A stretch of DNA of 64,000 bases, from NCBI RefSeq assembly GCF_030733205.1, contig NZ_JASHJL010000013.1:62001-126000 (forward strand). Reading direction: 5' to 3'. Under the pieces are notes generated by a model. The model was given only the letters and a program-made list of their open reading frames with translations. It was not told where the DNA came from and searched no databases. Positions 8,066 through 17,298 of the stretch are shown piece after piece (the first letter of the stretch is position 1; each line of letters begins with the position of its first letter). Source of the stretch: Mameliella sp. MMSF_3455 (lineage in GTDB: Bacteria > Pseudomonadota > Alphaproteobacteria > Rhodobacterales > Rhodobacteraceae). Position numbers and translations under genes: made by a program.

Positions 8066-8767
8066 CTAAAAAGCATATCCGAGAAGGTCGAGATCATTTT
8101 CATACCGGATCTTCAGGACTTCTCGTGCCTCGGGGGAGAAGTAGTCCCGGTAGTCGCGGCTCCTCTTGTTTCGGCCCGACCATCCGATTTCTACGGGGGG
8201 CAGGCCGTTGCGATCACAAAAGGCTGCGATTTCTTCGCCAAGATGTTCGTAGCGGATCAGTTCATCCACGCCGATGCTGCGGCCATCGAGGCTGAGGAAA
8301 TCCGACTGGCTTCTCTTGTGCGCAACCTGATTGTGGTCGCGCGGCATGTTGTCCAGCCAATCCCGCAGAGCCCTTGTGAAAGAGGCCGGATCATCGATCC
8401 GACGGGTGCCGGATTGCAGGTCCGCCGCGAAGTGATGGAAGACCGAAGATACGGCGCGATCGAACGGATTTCGTATAACGGCAAAGCTGCGATAGCCTGG
8501 ACATCTTTCTTCTGAAACAAAACCATAGTCCGTCATCTCACGAAAAGTCATGTGCTGTGCGGCAAAGGTGTAGTCAAGGCTCCCGAGAAGTTCTCGGTTT
8601 GGAATGGCGCTCGACGTCCAGCGCAGCAAGAGTTTGCAAGCAGCGTTGAGCGAACTGCGCTTTCCTGACACCGGCCCGCCCGGTCCCAAAAAGGCGGATT
8701 CCACAGATTTTCCGGCATTCTTCGGAATGTGTACAAAAATCAGTTTCTGATCATGGAAAATGGGCAT
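8066..8767 (-). CDS. sulfotransferase, probably modifying the exopolysaccharide
   Basis: A 233-residue protein of the Sulfotransfer_2 type. The 5'-phosphosulfate-binding loop is FVHIPKNAGKS near the N-terminus, and the 3'-phosphate site is AVIRNPFDRAVS around residue 100. These enzymes move sulfate from PAPS to sugar hydroxyls. The chosen ATG at 8767 gives the loop its usual early position and follows an AGGGACA; a TTG 57 bases upstream is the alternative. It sits between the flippase and acetyltransferase genes, so its likely substrate is the repeat unit. Together with the marine-type gene set this suggests a sulfated polymer. Confidence 0.8.
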   Translation of the reverse strand: MPIFHDQKLIFVHIPKNAGKSVESAFLGPGGPVSGKRSSLNAACKLLLRWTSSAIPNRELLGSLDYTFAAQHMTFREMTDYGFVSEERCPGYRSFAVIRNPFDRAVSSVFHHFAADLQSGTRRIDDPASFTRALRDWLDNMPRDHNQVAHKRSQSDFLSLDGRSIGVDELIRYEHLGEEIAAFCDRNGLPPVEIGWSGRNKRSRDYRDYFSPEAREVLKIRYENDLDLLGYAF

Positions 8768-8845
8768 GACAAACTTGTCCCTATCTCTAAAAGACCAAAG
8801 GTCCCGGGGTGGACGCCGATGCAATCAACCTGATCAGTCCTGCGC

Positions 8846-9499
8846 TCATTCGGCCTGCGCCCGCCCCAGCACCCGCGCGGGGACGCCTCCGACGATGGCG
8901 CCGGGCGGGACGTCCCGGCTCACGACGCTGCCGGCGGCGACCACGGCCCCCCGGCCGATGGTGACGCCCTTCAGCACGATCGAATGCATGCCGACAAAGA
9001 CATCGTCCTCGATCACCACCGGGGCCACAGCGGTTGCGCTGTCCGCCAGCCGAGGGTCGAGCCCGTAGTGCGCGGCGAAACGGTGCCGGTGGTCCAGGGG
9101 ATGCGAATCCGTGTCCGTCACCGTGGTGTTCGCGCCCAGCATGACCCGGTCGCCGATCCGTACCGAGACGGCGGCGCAGATCACCGTGCCGCTCAGGCCT
9201 GCGTCAGATCCGATCACGATTTCCGCCCCCGGCCGCAGCGTGCTGATCATCACCGGCCGGTTCAACCCGTGGCGGTTCGATTTGGTGGCAGACAGGAACC
9301 GTCCATTGGGGCCGATCCGGATACTGCTCTGCCGGCAGCGCAACAGAGAGGCCATGCCGACAAAGCCAGAACCGTGTCCCAATGATACGCCCCAGTATAG
9401 GGCGGCCAGGCGCATGCGAGTGGTCGAGAACCGCTGGTGCGCCATCTGCAGCACGATGCGCACATAATGCGGCATGTCACTCAGGGACTTTCCGGTCAT
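8846..9499 (-). CDS. hexapeptide-repeat acyltransferase
   Basis: A 217-residue protein whose C-terminal half is a left-handed parallel beta-helix: [15 protein letters not shown] and [33 protein letters not shown], ending in the family motif [10 protein letters not shown]-rich [12 protein letters not shown] lies in the acceptor loop. It resembles maltose/galactoside O-acetyltransferases that use acetyl-CoA. The ATG at 9499 overlaps the stop of the upstream acetyltransferase gene by four bases (ATGA), so the longer upstream frame is not needed. It probably O-acetylates a sugar of the exopolysaccharide; the position is unknown. Confidence 0.82.
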   Translation of the reverse strand: MTGKSLSDMPHYVRIVLQMAHQRFSTTRMRLAALYWGVSLGHGSGFVGMASLLRCRQSSIRIGPNGRFLSATKSNRHGLNRPVMISTLRPGAEIVIGSDAGLSGTVICAAVSVRIGDRVMLGANTTVTDTDSHPLDHRHRFAAHYGLDPRLADSATAVAPVVIEDDVFVGMHSIVLKGVTIGRGAVVAAGSVVSRDVPPGAIVGGVPARVLGRAQAE

Positions 9500-10170
9500 G
9501 ATGGCAACTCGTCGCGAAAGGCCGAAGGACGGGCGAAAAGCGGTGCTTTTTCCCGCAGAAAGGCCTCGTCCCGGTCCCACCAGGCGAAGTCCAGCAGGAA
9601 GGCGACCATCTCTTGGTCGAACCGGTCGCGCAGGCGGCGCGCCGGGACACCAGCGACGATGGAATAAGGGGCCACGTCGCGGGCCACGACCGCCCCAGCG
9701 CCGATCACCGCGCCGTGGCCGATGTTTACCCCATCCATGAGTGTGGCGCCGGCGCCGACCCAGACGTCGTGTCCGATCTCGATCGGGGTGTGTTCCTTGA
9801 TGAGGCTGGTCGTCGTGAAGGCGGTGCAGCCCGAGGCCGTGGTCGAATAGAACCCCGGGTAGGTCGAGACATGGTCCACCGGGTGCACGCCAAGCCCGAT
9901 TCTTACGTCCGGGCCGATCGAGCAGAACTTGCCAATGGTGACGTTTTGCAGCCTGCTACCCCCGCCGACATAGGAATAGTCACCGATCTTGGCGGCGGCG
10001 AGGCGGGTATTCTCGTAGACTCGCACGTTTTTGCCGAAACTGCAGTCAGTGGCGATGGCGGCGTTGTGGCCAAAGCTGACATGTGGGTAGCGGCGCGCTG
10101 CGCGTGTCGACCGCAGAAGCTGCGCAAGCAATTCGCGGCACGAGGCGATCAGATTCCGGCCTAGGCGCAT
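9496..10170 (-). CDS. hexapeptide-repeat O-acetyltransferase (CatB/WbbJ-like)
   Basis: A 224-residue left-handed beta-helix protein of the xenobiotic/sugar acetyltransferase type. Hexapeptide turns run from [27 protein letters not shown] to [31 protein letters not shown], and the end motif is [24 protein letters not shown] segment holds the likely catalytic histidine. The ATG at 10170 lies about a dozen bases after an AGGGACA repeat; the open frame upstream of it is unlike coding sequence. It is the first gene of the minus-strand group acetyltransferase-acetyltransferase-sulfotransferase-flippase, whose promoter must lie in 10171-10403, shared with the divergent glycosyltransferase. Confidence 0.82.
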   Translation of the reverse strand: MRLGRNLIASCRELLAQLLRSTRAARRYPHVSFGHNAAIATDCSFGKNVRVYENTRLAAAKIGDYSYVGGGSRLQNVTIGKFCSIGPDVRIGLGVHPVDHVSTYPGFYSTTASGCTAFTTTSLIKEHTPIEIGHDVWVGAGATLMDGVNIGHGAVIGAGAVVARDVAPYSIVAGVPARRLRDRFDQEMVAFLLDFAWWDRDEAFLREKAPLFARPSAFRDELPS

Positions 10171-10403
10171 GTCGCGAAATTGTCCCTGTCCCTGTCTCGA
10201 TCCAAGTTGGCCTGAATCGCCATGGCCCGCCCCATGCTTTAGGCCCGCAGGTCCTGCTATGCAAGGTAATGCTGCACCTGCAAAGGCCTGTTGCCCTGCG
10301 TCTGGTGGCGCGCTAGACAGCACCTGTCGGGAGGCCGACCAGAGACAAGACCGGCCATCCGGATTTTTTTGCACGACGGTTTGAGCGACAGGGGAACAGG
10401 TCT

Positions 10404-11681
10404 TTGACGAGCATGCCGGCCAGCTGCGCTCCCTCCCAGTCCTGCCCTGCACCCGCGCCCGGCGTGGAGCGCGAAATACGGGTCGGGGTTGCCGTCGTCG
10501 GGCGGTTTCATGCTTTTGACATGGCGCGGGAACTGCAGAGACACCATCTCCTCGGCCAGTTGCTCAGCACCTATCCGGCCCGCATCACTGCGCGCTGGGG
10601 AATCGATCGGGACAGGATCTTGGGCGAGCCCGCTCTCGAACTGCTTCGGCGCTTCGGCCCCCGGCAGAAACTGGTCGATCAGCAGCGGTTGCAGGAGTAT
10701 TTGGCCGTGCGGCATGGGCGGAACGCCCGTCGTTTGGTGGCCGACAACGACGTCTTCATCGGTTGGAGCGGGTCCAGCCTCGAAGCCCTGATCGCGGCGC
10801 GCGGGGCCGGAAAGATCACGATCCTCGAACGCGGCAGCAGCCACTGCAACGAATGGCGCGCGTTGATGCGCGAGGAAAGCCGTCGCTTTGGGCAGGCCTT
10901 CGACGAGATGTATTTCTTCTGGCAGCGTGAGCTTATGGAGTACGAACTTGCGGACTTCATTTCCGTCCCCTCCACCTTCGTGCGGGACAGTTTCCTCAAG
11001 CACAACGTGCCCGCGGAAAAGCTGCTGGTGAATGCCTATGGGGTCGACCTCGGCGCATTTCGCAAGGTCGAAAAGACCGACGACACGTTCCGGGTGATCA
11101 ATGTCGGCGGCTTTCACCGTCGCAAAGGCTCGCACTACCTGCTGCAGGCATTTGCCGAGCTCGACCTGCCGGATGCCGAGTTCTGGCACGTGGGGTCCGT
11201 CAGTCCCGAGATGCGCCCCGTCATCGAGAGATATGCCGACGAGCGGTGCACCTTTCACGGTCACCAGCCTCAGGATCAGCTCTACAAGTTCTATTCCCAG
11301 GCCTCGGTCTTTGCGCTGGCCTCGATCGAGGAAGGCATGGCCATGGTCCAGTGCCAGGCAATGGCCTGCGGGCTGCCGCTGATCTGCACCACCAACACCG
11401 GGGGGGCGGACCTGATCGGCGGTGAGGGACATGCAGGCCATGTCGTGCCGATCCGCGACGTCGAGGCGCTGAAGGCGCGCATCCTTCATCTGTACGAGAA
11501 TCGCGACCTGGCAGCTGAGATGGGGCGGCGGGCGCAGGCCCGGGTCTCCAACGGGTTGACCTGGGCGGACTACGGCGACCGATACGCCGCCAATATCCGA
11601 CGCATCGTTGCGGAGCGGGCGCAGGATGGCGCGGCGGTGGGCGCAGACGTGGCACGGGCGAACGAGGCGTGGCAATCATGA
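10404..11681 (+). CDS. GT4-like glycosyltransferase
   Basis: A 425-residue GT-B protein. The C-terminal donor-binding half has VINVGGFHRRKGSHYLLQAF and the E-x7-E type signature EEGMAMVQCQAMACGLPLI (about residues 311-329), as in GT4 retaining enzymes. It begins the plus-strand glycosyltransferase operon of the locus. The TTG at 10404 follows CAGGGGA (10389-10395); an in-frame ATG at 10413 is an alternative start. The stop overlaps the next ATG (ATGA), so translation is coupled. Donor and acceptor sugars cannot be read from the sequence. Confidence 0.82.
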   Translation: MTSMPASCAPSQSCPAPAPGVEREIRVGVAVVGRFHAFDMARELQRHHLLGQLLSTYPARITARWGIDRDRILGEPALELLRRFGPRQKLVDQQRLQEYLAVRHGRNARRLVADNDVFIGWSGSSLEALIAARGAGKITILERGSSHCNEWRALMREESRRFGQAFDEMYFFWQRELMEYELADFISVPSTFVRDSFLKHNVPAEKLLVNAYGVDLGAFRKVEKTDDTFRVINVGGFHRRKGSHYLLQAFAELDLPDAEFWHVGSVSPEMRPVIERYADERCTFHGHQPQDQLYKFYSQASVFALASIEEGMAMVQCQAMACGLPLICTTNTGGADLIGGEGHAGHVVPIRDVEALKARILHLYENRDLAAEMGRRAQARVSNGLTWADYGDRYAANIRRIVAERAQDGAAVGADVARANEAWQS

Positions 11682-12565
11682 GCTCCATGAGACACAGAGT
11701 CGATATCGACTTCATCGGGCTGGGCAACGCCGGCGCCGCCTACGGTGGCCACCTGCATGCCTGGTCGTTCCGCGACACCGACGGGCGGACTTGGTTCGAT
11801 CAGTTCCGGCAGGACGCCCTGTCGGCGATTCGCAGTCGTTACCTGCCGATCTACCGCATGGCTGACGGTGAATACCGGTTCATGTTCGGTCGGCGCGTCA
11901 ACTGGTCCCGCAAGAACATTGCGCGGGAACTGCTGGCGGTCGGTGCCGAGAGGCTGCGGATCAAGAACCCGGACCGCTGGAAAACGTCGTGGGGAGAAAC
12001 CTACGCCCCGGCCGAGACCCGCCGGCTGCGCGCGGAACTGATGTCGCATGTGCGCGATCTGTCGGAACGCGGCTACCTTGCGTGTTACATCAACGACAAC
12101 GGACTTGATGCCTTTGTCGAGTATAACCGTGTGCTCGAGGACCTGCTGGCGCGCCATGACATCCGCCTGCACGACGGCAACTACATTCCTTTCCATTTCG
12201 CGCCTTCGCTTCTGGTCAGCCCGGGGTGGCAGGATTTCCTGCAAGGGCGCAAGATCCTGATCGTGACGGGACTGACGCCGGAAAAACAGGCCCGGATCGA
12301 GGAGACGCTGACCGCCTACGGGGCTGGCGCGGTCCGCTTCCTGCCGATCTCGTCCAGTTCCTCGTTGACCGAGAGGCTGGACCTGTCCGGGGTCGATGAC
12401 GACATCGAGATCGCCCTGGTGGCGGCGGGCATAGGTTCGGCCAACATCTTGCGCCAGCTCGCACCCTTGCAGACCCTCTGCCTGGACATTGGCGGGCTGA
12501 TGAACTGTTTCCAGACACCCGACGCACGCCAGCACGGTGGCGTCATTGGGCTGCCGGCGCTCTGA
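11678..12565 (+). CDS. possible GT-D-fold glycosyltransferase
   Basis: A 295-residue protein without the usual GT-A or GT-B motifs. YLPIYRMADGEYRFMFG resembles the R-F/x-G/A-DGE signature of GT-D (DUF1792-like) enzymes. The C-terminal VAAGIGSANILRQLAPLQTLCLDIGGLMNCF resembles that family's last conserved block, which ends in a D-x-G. The ATG at 11678 overlaps the previous stop, and the stop at 12563-12565 overlaps the polymerase start (TGATG), which places it firmly in the polysaccharide operon. The family call is inferred from two short motifs and is the least certain of the transferases here. Confidence 0.5.
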   Translation: MSSMRHRVDIDFIGLGNAGAAYGGHLHAWSFRDTDGRTWFDQFRQDALSAIRSRYLPIYRMADGEYRFMFGRRVNWSRKNIARELLAVGAERLRIKNPDRWKTSWGETYAPAETRRLRAELMSHVRDLSERGYLACYINDNGLDAFVEYNRVLEDLLARHDIRLHDGNYIPFHFAPSLLVSPGWQDFLQGRKILIVTGLTPEKQARIEETLTAYGAGAVRFLPISSSSSLTERLDLSGVDDDIEIALVAAGIGSANILRQLAPLQTLCLDIGGLMNCFQTPDARQHGGVIGLPAL

Positions 12566-13854
12566 TGGAAGAGGACTTCGCCTCTCTCCTGCGGCTGATC
12601 TACATCTATGGCGGGCTGAATCTCGCCTTGCGGATCGTGCTTCGGCAACCGGCGATCTCGGCGTCGCTGGCCTTCTGGTTTGGCTGGTGGTTTCTCGTGT
12701 CCGGCGGTGAACTGGTGGTGGAAAGGGGCTGGCGCGAGATCGAGCTCTATTCCGCGCCCTATATCGAGATGCTGTTCCACGGCGCCTTCACCGGCTTCCT
12801 GATCGGCACCCTGGTCGGAGCTTTCGGCAAGCCGCGGCAGCGCTACCTCGAACTGGTCGAACTGTCCGAGCACCTGCTCGACACCTATGGCCGCAAGGTG
12901 CTCTGGGCCTTGTTCCTGGTCGGCGGGGCGTTCTTTGCGCAGCGGGTCGCAACGGTGGGCCTCAGCTTCGACTACCTGAGCGAGGTGCGCGGGGTCTATA
13001 ACCAGCGCCAAGGCGGCGCGCTGCTGCGGATCGGGTCGCACCTGTCGGTTCTGATGACCACCTTTATCGTGATCCGGGGCATACGGGATTCCTATCACGG
13101 CGTCAGCATCCGCGGCCTGCTGATCACCATTGCCGCGGGCGCGCCGCTGGGGCTGGCGAATGGCGGGCGGACCTTTCTGATGAGCTATACGCTGGCCTAT
13201 GTCGCGAGCCTGCTGCTCTGTCGTTCCAACTTCTCACGCCATCCCTTTGCACTCAGCGCGCAGGAGTTTCTCAGTATTGGCGGAATGATCACCTTCCTGC
13301 TGACGATCTTCGCCGTCATGGGCTACGTTCGGGGCGGCTACGGCGAAGAACTGAATGTCCTTTATGCGGTGATCATCTGGCCGGTCTCGACCTTTCAGGC
13401 GATGGACACCTGGGTGTTCGCCGCGATCGCCAGCGACCGGACTTATGGCCTGAACAGTTTTGGCTGGGTCGCCGATTTCGCCGCGCGCCTGAAACTGATC
13501 GATATTTCGGAAGCAAAGGGCGTGATGCGCAATGTCCTTCTGGATTTCGAAGACACCTATGATCCTGCACGCGTGATCCCCAGGTCCATTCTTCCGGATC
13601 TGATCTTCGACTTCGGCGAGCGGGCCGTTTTCTTCAGCATCGGCGTCATCGCCTTCCTGCTGGAATTCGTCACCTCTCGTTATCCGGGGCGCGGCCTGTT
13701 CTGGCATGTGCTCGCGGTCCAGTGCTTTCTGGGCAGCTTCACGACGATCCAGAACAGCGTCGTGTCCCCGGGGTTCGCAATCACAATCTTCTGGGGAGCC
13801 GTGCTGGCCTTTGCCGCACGGAAGTACCAATGGACCAAACCCGTTCATACCTGA
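12565..13854 (+). CDS. wzy: Wzy-like polysaccharide polymerase
   Basis: A 429-residue polytopic membrane protein with about ten hydrophobic segments and a large periplasmic loop rich in charged residues around 290-350 (ASDRTYGLNSFGWVADF and following). This is the architecture of O-antigen/exopolysaccharide polymerases, which join lipid-linked repeat units on the periplasmic face. Family sequences diverge widely, so the call rests on topology and on the neighbours Wzx and Wzc. The start overlaps the preceding stop as TGATG, and its 3' end overlaps the next glycosyltransferase by 25 bases. Confidence 0.65.
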   Translation: MEEDFASLLRLIYIYGGLNLALRIVLRQPAISASLAFWFGWWFLVSGGELVVERGWREIELYSAPYIEMLFHGAFTGFLIGTLVGAFGKPRQRYLELVELSEHLLDTYGRKVLWALFLVGGAFFAQRVATVGLSFDYLSEVRGVYNQRQGGALLRIGSHLSVLMTTFIVIRGIRDSYHGVSIRGLLITIAAGAPLGLANGGRTFLMSYTLAYVASLLLCRSNFSRHPFALSAQEFLSIGGMITFLLTIFAVMGYVRGGYGEELNVLYAVIIWPVSTFQAMDTWVFAAIASDRTYGLNSFGWVADFAARLKLIDISEAKGVMRNVLLDFEDTYDPARVIPRSILPDLIFDFGERAVFFSIGVIAFLLEFVTSRYPGRGLFWHVLAVQCFLGSFTTIQNSVVSPGFAITIFWGAVLAFAARKYQWTKPVHT

Positions 13855-15104
13855 CAGCGGGCGCGCGGCCGGTCTCCACAACGGACGCCGGGGGACGTGT
13901 TCTGTATTTGGGCTCCTTCCTTGACGAGGCGATCGTCGCAGAGCGCGGGCTGAGGTCACATAATGCCGCCGGATCGAACCGCATGCAGCGCCTGTCGCAG
14001 GCGCTGAGGCGGGCCGGCTTTCGGCCGATCCTGCTGTCTCCGGCCACCAGCCTGCGCGCGGTGCGCAAGGGCGGGCCCTGGCTGCATCCGGCGCGAGTGC
14101 GGCGCCGGGGAGGCATGGCCGTCGTCCACGCGCCCGCGCTGAACGTGATCGGGCTGAACATGCTGACGGCACCGTTCTTCCAGCTCGCGGTGATGCGGCG
14201 CATCCGGCGCCGGCCGCTGAAAGGCGGTATCGTCTACAATTTCTCGCCCGGACTGGTTCTGCTGACGGCATGGCTGGCAATGACGTCGGGACTGCGCATC
14301 GTCAACAACGTCGAGGATGTCTCGGTGCCCGTCTTGTCGGATTGGTCGCGCAGGTCAGAGGCGCGCCCCGTTCAGCAACTGGTTTTCTGGCTCTGCATGC
14401 ACCTGGTTGCCCGGATGTCGGACGCCTACCTTGTGCCGACACGCCGGTTCCTGTCCTATCTGCCGCGCAAGACGTCCGTGTCCGTCGAGGTCGTGACCGG
14501 CTGCATCGACATCCCGTCGCAGGCCGACGACGTACCGGCGCCTCCGCCGTTGCGAGTGCTCTACGCGGGCAAGGTCGAACGCGAGCACGGCATCGTGCAG
14601 TTCGTCGAGGCGCTGGAAATGCTTGACAGAACCGGCGCCGCCACGCGGCTAAGGGCCGACATCTCGGGGGCCGGACCGATGTCGGACTGGGTGGCAGGAC
14701 GCCTGGCGACCTTGGATAACCTACCCGTGACGCAGCACGGTTTCGTGAGCAGGGCAGAGTACGCTGAACTGCTTGGCGCCGCGCATGTCTGCGTGGTTCT
14801 TCAGGACCCCGATGGGCGCTACGCAGACTTCAAGACACCCTCCAAGATCTACGAATTCCTCGGCCACGGCAAAGCCGTCATCACCACGCCGGTCGGCGAC
14901 GTTGGAGAGCTGCCCCGGGACGCACTGGTTCTGCTGGACGATCTCTCGGCCAAGGAGATCGCCGCCCATCTGGACCGTCTGGCAACCGGGCCAGAGCGAG
15001 TCGCGGAACTGCAACACAACGCTGGCACACATGCCGTCGAGGCCTTCTCCTACGAGACTGTCGGTCGGCGGCTGGGGCGCCTTTTGACCGGAGTAGCCGC
15101 ATGA
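13830..15104 (+). CDS. GT-B glycosyltransferase
   Basis: A 424-residue protein of the GT4-like GT-B group. The N-terminal half includes RVLYLGSF and GLRSHNAAGSNRMQRLSQALRRAG, the C-terminal half LRVLYAGKVEREHGIVQFVEAL and the donor-site stretch DFKTPSKIYEFLGHGKAVITT. The ATG at 13830 is preceded by CGGAAG and overlaps the polymerase gene by 25 bases, and its stop overlaps the next ATG by four bases. It is part of a tightly coupled run of transferase genes. Specificity is unknown. Confidence 0.78.
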   Translation: MDQTRSYLTAGARPVSTTDAGGRVLYLGSFLDEAIVAERGLRSHNAAGSNRMQRLSQALRRAGFRPILLSPATSLRAVRKGGPWLHPARVRRRGGMAVVHAPALNVIGLNMLTAPFFQLAVMRRIRRRPLKGGIVYNFSPGLVLLTAWLAMTSGLRIVNNVEDVSVPVLSDWSRRSEARPVQQLVFWLCMHLVARMSDAYLVPTRRFLSYLPRKTSVSVEVVTGCIDIPSQADDVPAPPPLRVLYAGKVEREHGIVQFVEALEMLDRTGAATRLRADISGAGPMSDWVAGRLATLDNLPVTQHGFVSRAEYAELLGAAHVCVVLQDPDGRYADFKTPSKIYEFLGHGKAVITTPVGDVGELPRDALVLLDDLSAKEIAAHLDRLATGPERVAELQHNAGTHAVEAFSYETVGRRLGRLLTGVAA

Positions 15105-16153
15105 CCCGCGCGTTGATCCTGATGAGCCGCCTGTCGGATTACATGCTCAACTGTGTCACTCACTGGCAGAAGACGACGGGGGTCGACCTGCACATTGTCC
15201 GCCGCAAGGTGGACAGCGATGCTCCGTTCCGGTTCGATTCCACGGAGGGTGGACTCCGGTTCTACCAGCGCGAGGATTTCGACGCGGAGGGCCTGGAGGC
15301 GCTGGTCCGGGACCTCGACCCGCAACTGATCCTGTGCTTTGGCTGGATGGACAAGGATTACCTGTCGGTTGTGCGCCACCGCAAGCCGTCGTGCCCGGCG
15401 GTCATGACGATGGACAACCAATGGCTGGGCACCCTGCGCCAAAGCCTCGGTCTGGTCTGGTCGCGGCTCCGGTTGCAGCCGCTGTTCGATCATGTCTGGG
15501 TTCCGGGACCCCGCCAGCACCGCTTTGCCCGCAAGCTGGGCTTTGCGGAACGGCAGATCCACGAAGGACTCTACGTCGCCAACGCGGCCAATTTCGATCC
15601 GATCTGGACGGGGCTTGAGGGGCGCGCACCGACCAGGCGACTGGTCTTCACCGGGCGCTATGTGCCGGAAAAGGGACTCGACGTGCTATGGGAGGCGTTC
15701 CAATCCTACCATGCCAGCCATGACAGCACCCTCGAGCTGTGGTGCATCGGCGCCGGCGCCCTGGACTCGGTGAAACCTGCCCACCCGAAGATCCGGCACC
15801 TGGGGTTTGTCCAGCCTGCAGAGTTCCGTGAGCTTCTGGCCGGCGGCGGTGTCTTCGTACTGCCCAGTACCTTCGAGCCCTGGGGCCTCGTGGTGCAGGA
15901 ATTCGCGCTTGCCGGCTTTCCGCTGGTGCTGTCGTCCCGGGTGGGGGCGGCGGACCGGTTCCTCGGCACCGACAACGGCATCCTTCTGCCAGAGGTAACG
16001 CCGGAGGCGCTCGTCGAGGCCATCGCGCGCATCGACAGTCTCGAAGATGCAGAGCTGGCGGCCATGTCGCGGGCCAGCCGGGCAAGGGCAGAGGGGCTCA
16101 CCGTCGATGACTGGGCCGGCCAGGCAACGGCCTTTCTGGAAGGTCAGGCATGA
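15101..16153 (+). CDS. GT4 glycosyltransferase
   Basis: A 350-residue GT-B protein. The signature is in the C-terminal half: LVFTGRYVPEKGLDVLWEAF for the nucleotide-binding loop and PSTFEPWGLVVQEFALAGFPLV, the GT4 E-x7-E block. The N-terminal acceptor domain is short and begins RALILMSRLSDYMLNC. Start and stop both overlap neighbours as ATGA, so it is translated within the same operon. It should add one sugar of the repeat unit. Confidence 0.82.
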   Translation: MTRALILMSRLSDYMLNCVTHWQKTTGVDLHIVRRKVDSDAPFRFDSTEGGLRFYQREDFDAEGLEALVRDLDPQLILCFGWMDKDYLSVVRHRKPSCPAVMTMDNQWLGTLRQSLGLVWSRLRLQPLFDHVWVPGPRQHRFARKLGFAERQIHEGLYVANAANFDPIWTGLEGRAPTRRLVFTGRYVPEKGLDVLWEAFQSYHASHDSTLELWCIGAGALDSVKPAHPKIRHLGFVQPAEFRELLAGGGVFVLPSTFEPWGLVVQEFALAGFPLVLSSRVGAADRFLGTDNGILLPEVTPEALVEAIARIDSLEDAELAAMSRASRARAEGLTVDDWAGQATAFLEGQA

Positions 16154-17298
16154 CGCAGCATCCGTCGCATCTCCACGTCGTCGCTTCGATCGAGGACGAA
16201 GCTTCGGGACCCAGCTACTCGGTCACCCGTCTGGCCGAGGCGCAGGCTGCGCGTGGTCTCTCGACCGGCATCTGGAGCCTGGCCGACGTGCCGCGCGTCG
16301 CGGTGCGCGCCGGTGTCCAGAGGCAAACCTTCGCGCCCGCACTGACCGGTGTGCCGGTACTGTCACGGCTCGCCTTCTCTCCGGGCCTGGCGCGCGCGCT
16401 TGACGCGGCGGCGGGGAATGGCGCCGTGCTGCACGGCCACGGGCTCTGGCTGATGCCGAACCTGTATCCCGCCCGCGCGGCACGGCGGCACGGCACGCCG
16501 CTGGTGATCTCGCCCAGAGGGATGTTGGGGGCCGAGGCGCTGGCCTTTTCGTCCCGCCGCAAGCGGATCATGTGGGCGTTGGCCCAACGCCGCGCGCTGG
16601 AGGCGGTGACCTGTTTCCACGCCACCAGCCAGGCCGAACTGGAGGACATCCGCGCAATGGGTCTGACCGCCCCGGTGGCGGTGATCCCCAACGGCATCGA
16701 CATCGCCGGGGGCGATCCCGCGCCGGGCCGCACCGTGCTGCACCTGGGGCGGCTGCATCCGAAGAAGGGCATCGACCAGCTGGTCGCGGCTTGGGCGCGC
16801 GTTGCGGCAGAGTTCCCTGACTGGCGACTGCGCATCGTCGGACCCTCCGAGATCGGCTGCCGCGAGTCGCTCGAGGCGCAGGTGGCGGAACTGGGCGCGC
16901 CCCGGGTCGATTTCGACGGGCCTCTCTACGGGCCGGAGAAATGGCGCGCCTACCGTGAGGCCGGGCTCTTCGTGCTGCCCACCCGGCACGAGAACTTCGG
17001 CATGGTGGTGGCCGAGGCGCTGGCGGCAGGCACGCCGGTGATCTCGACAAAGGGCGCGCCTTGGCAAGGGCTGGAAAGCGCGCGCTGCGGCTGGTGGGTG
17101 GACTACGGCGCCGAGGCGATGGTGCCGGCGCTGCGGGCTGCCCTCTCGGCCCCCGGGGCCGAACGTCTGGCCATGGGATTGCGCGGACGCGACTGGATGG
17201 CCCGTGACTTTGGCTGGGACAACATCGCCGCGCGCATGGCCGAGGTCTATGCCTGGTGCCGCGGCGAGGCGGACAGACCGGAGTGCGTGGTGACATGA
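16150..17298 (+). CDS. GT4 glycosyltransferase
   Basis: A 382-residue GT-B protein with HVVASIEDEASGPSYSVTRLAEAQAARG at the N-terminus, HGHGLWLMPNLYPARAARRH in the acceptor domain and TVLHLGRLHPKKGIDQLVAAW plus PTRHENFGMVVAEALAAGTPVI in the donor domain. The glutamates of HENFGMVVAE are the E-x7-E pair. WcaI/GumH-type family members commonly add mannose, glucose or fucose, but the donor is not decidable here. Coupled by ATGA overlaps to the genes on both sides. Confidence 0.85.
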   Translation: MTQHPSHLHVVASIEDEASGPSYSVTRLAEAQAARGLSTGIWSLADVPRVAVRAGVQRQTFAPALTGVPVLSRLAFSPGLARALDAAAGNGAVLHGHGLWLMPNLYPARAARRHGTPLVISPRGMLGAEALAFSSRRKRIMWALAQRRALEAVTCFHATSQAELEDIRAMGLTAPVAVIPNGIDIAGGDPAPGRTVLHLGRLHPKKGIDQLVAAWARVAAEFPDWRLRIVGPSEIGCRESLEAQVAELGAPRVDFDGPLYGPEKWRAYREAGLFVLPTRHENFGMVVAEALAAGTPVISTKGAPWQGLESARCGWWVDYGAEAMVPALRAALSAPGAERLAMGLRGRDWMARDFGWDNIAARMAEVYAWCRGEADRPECVVT

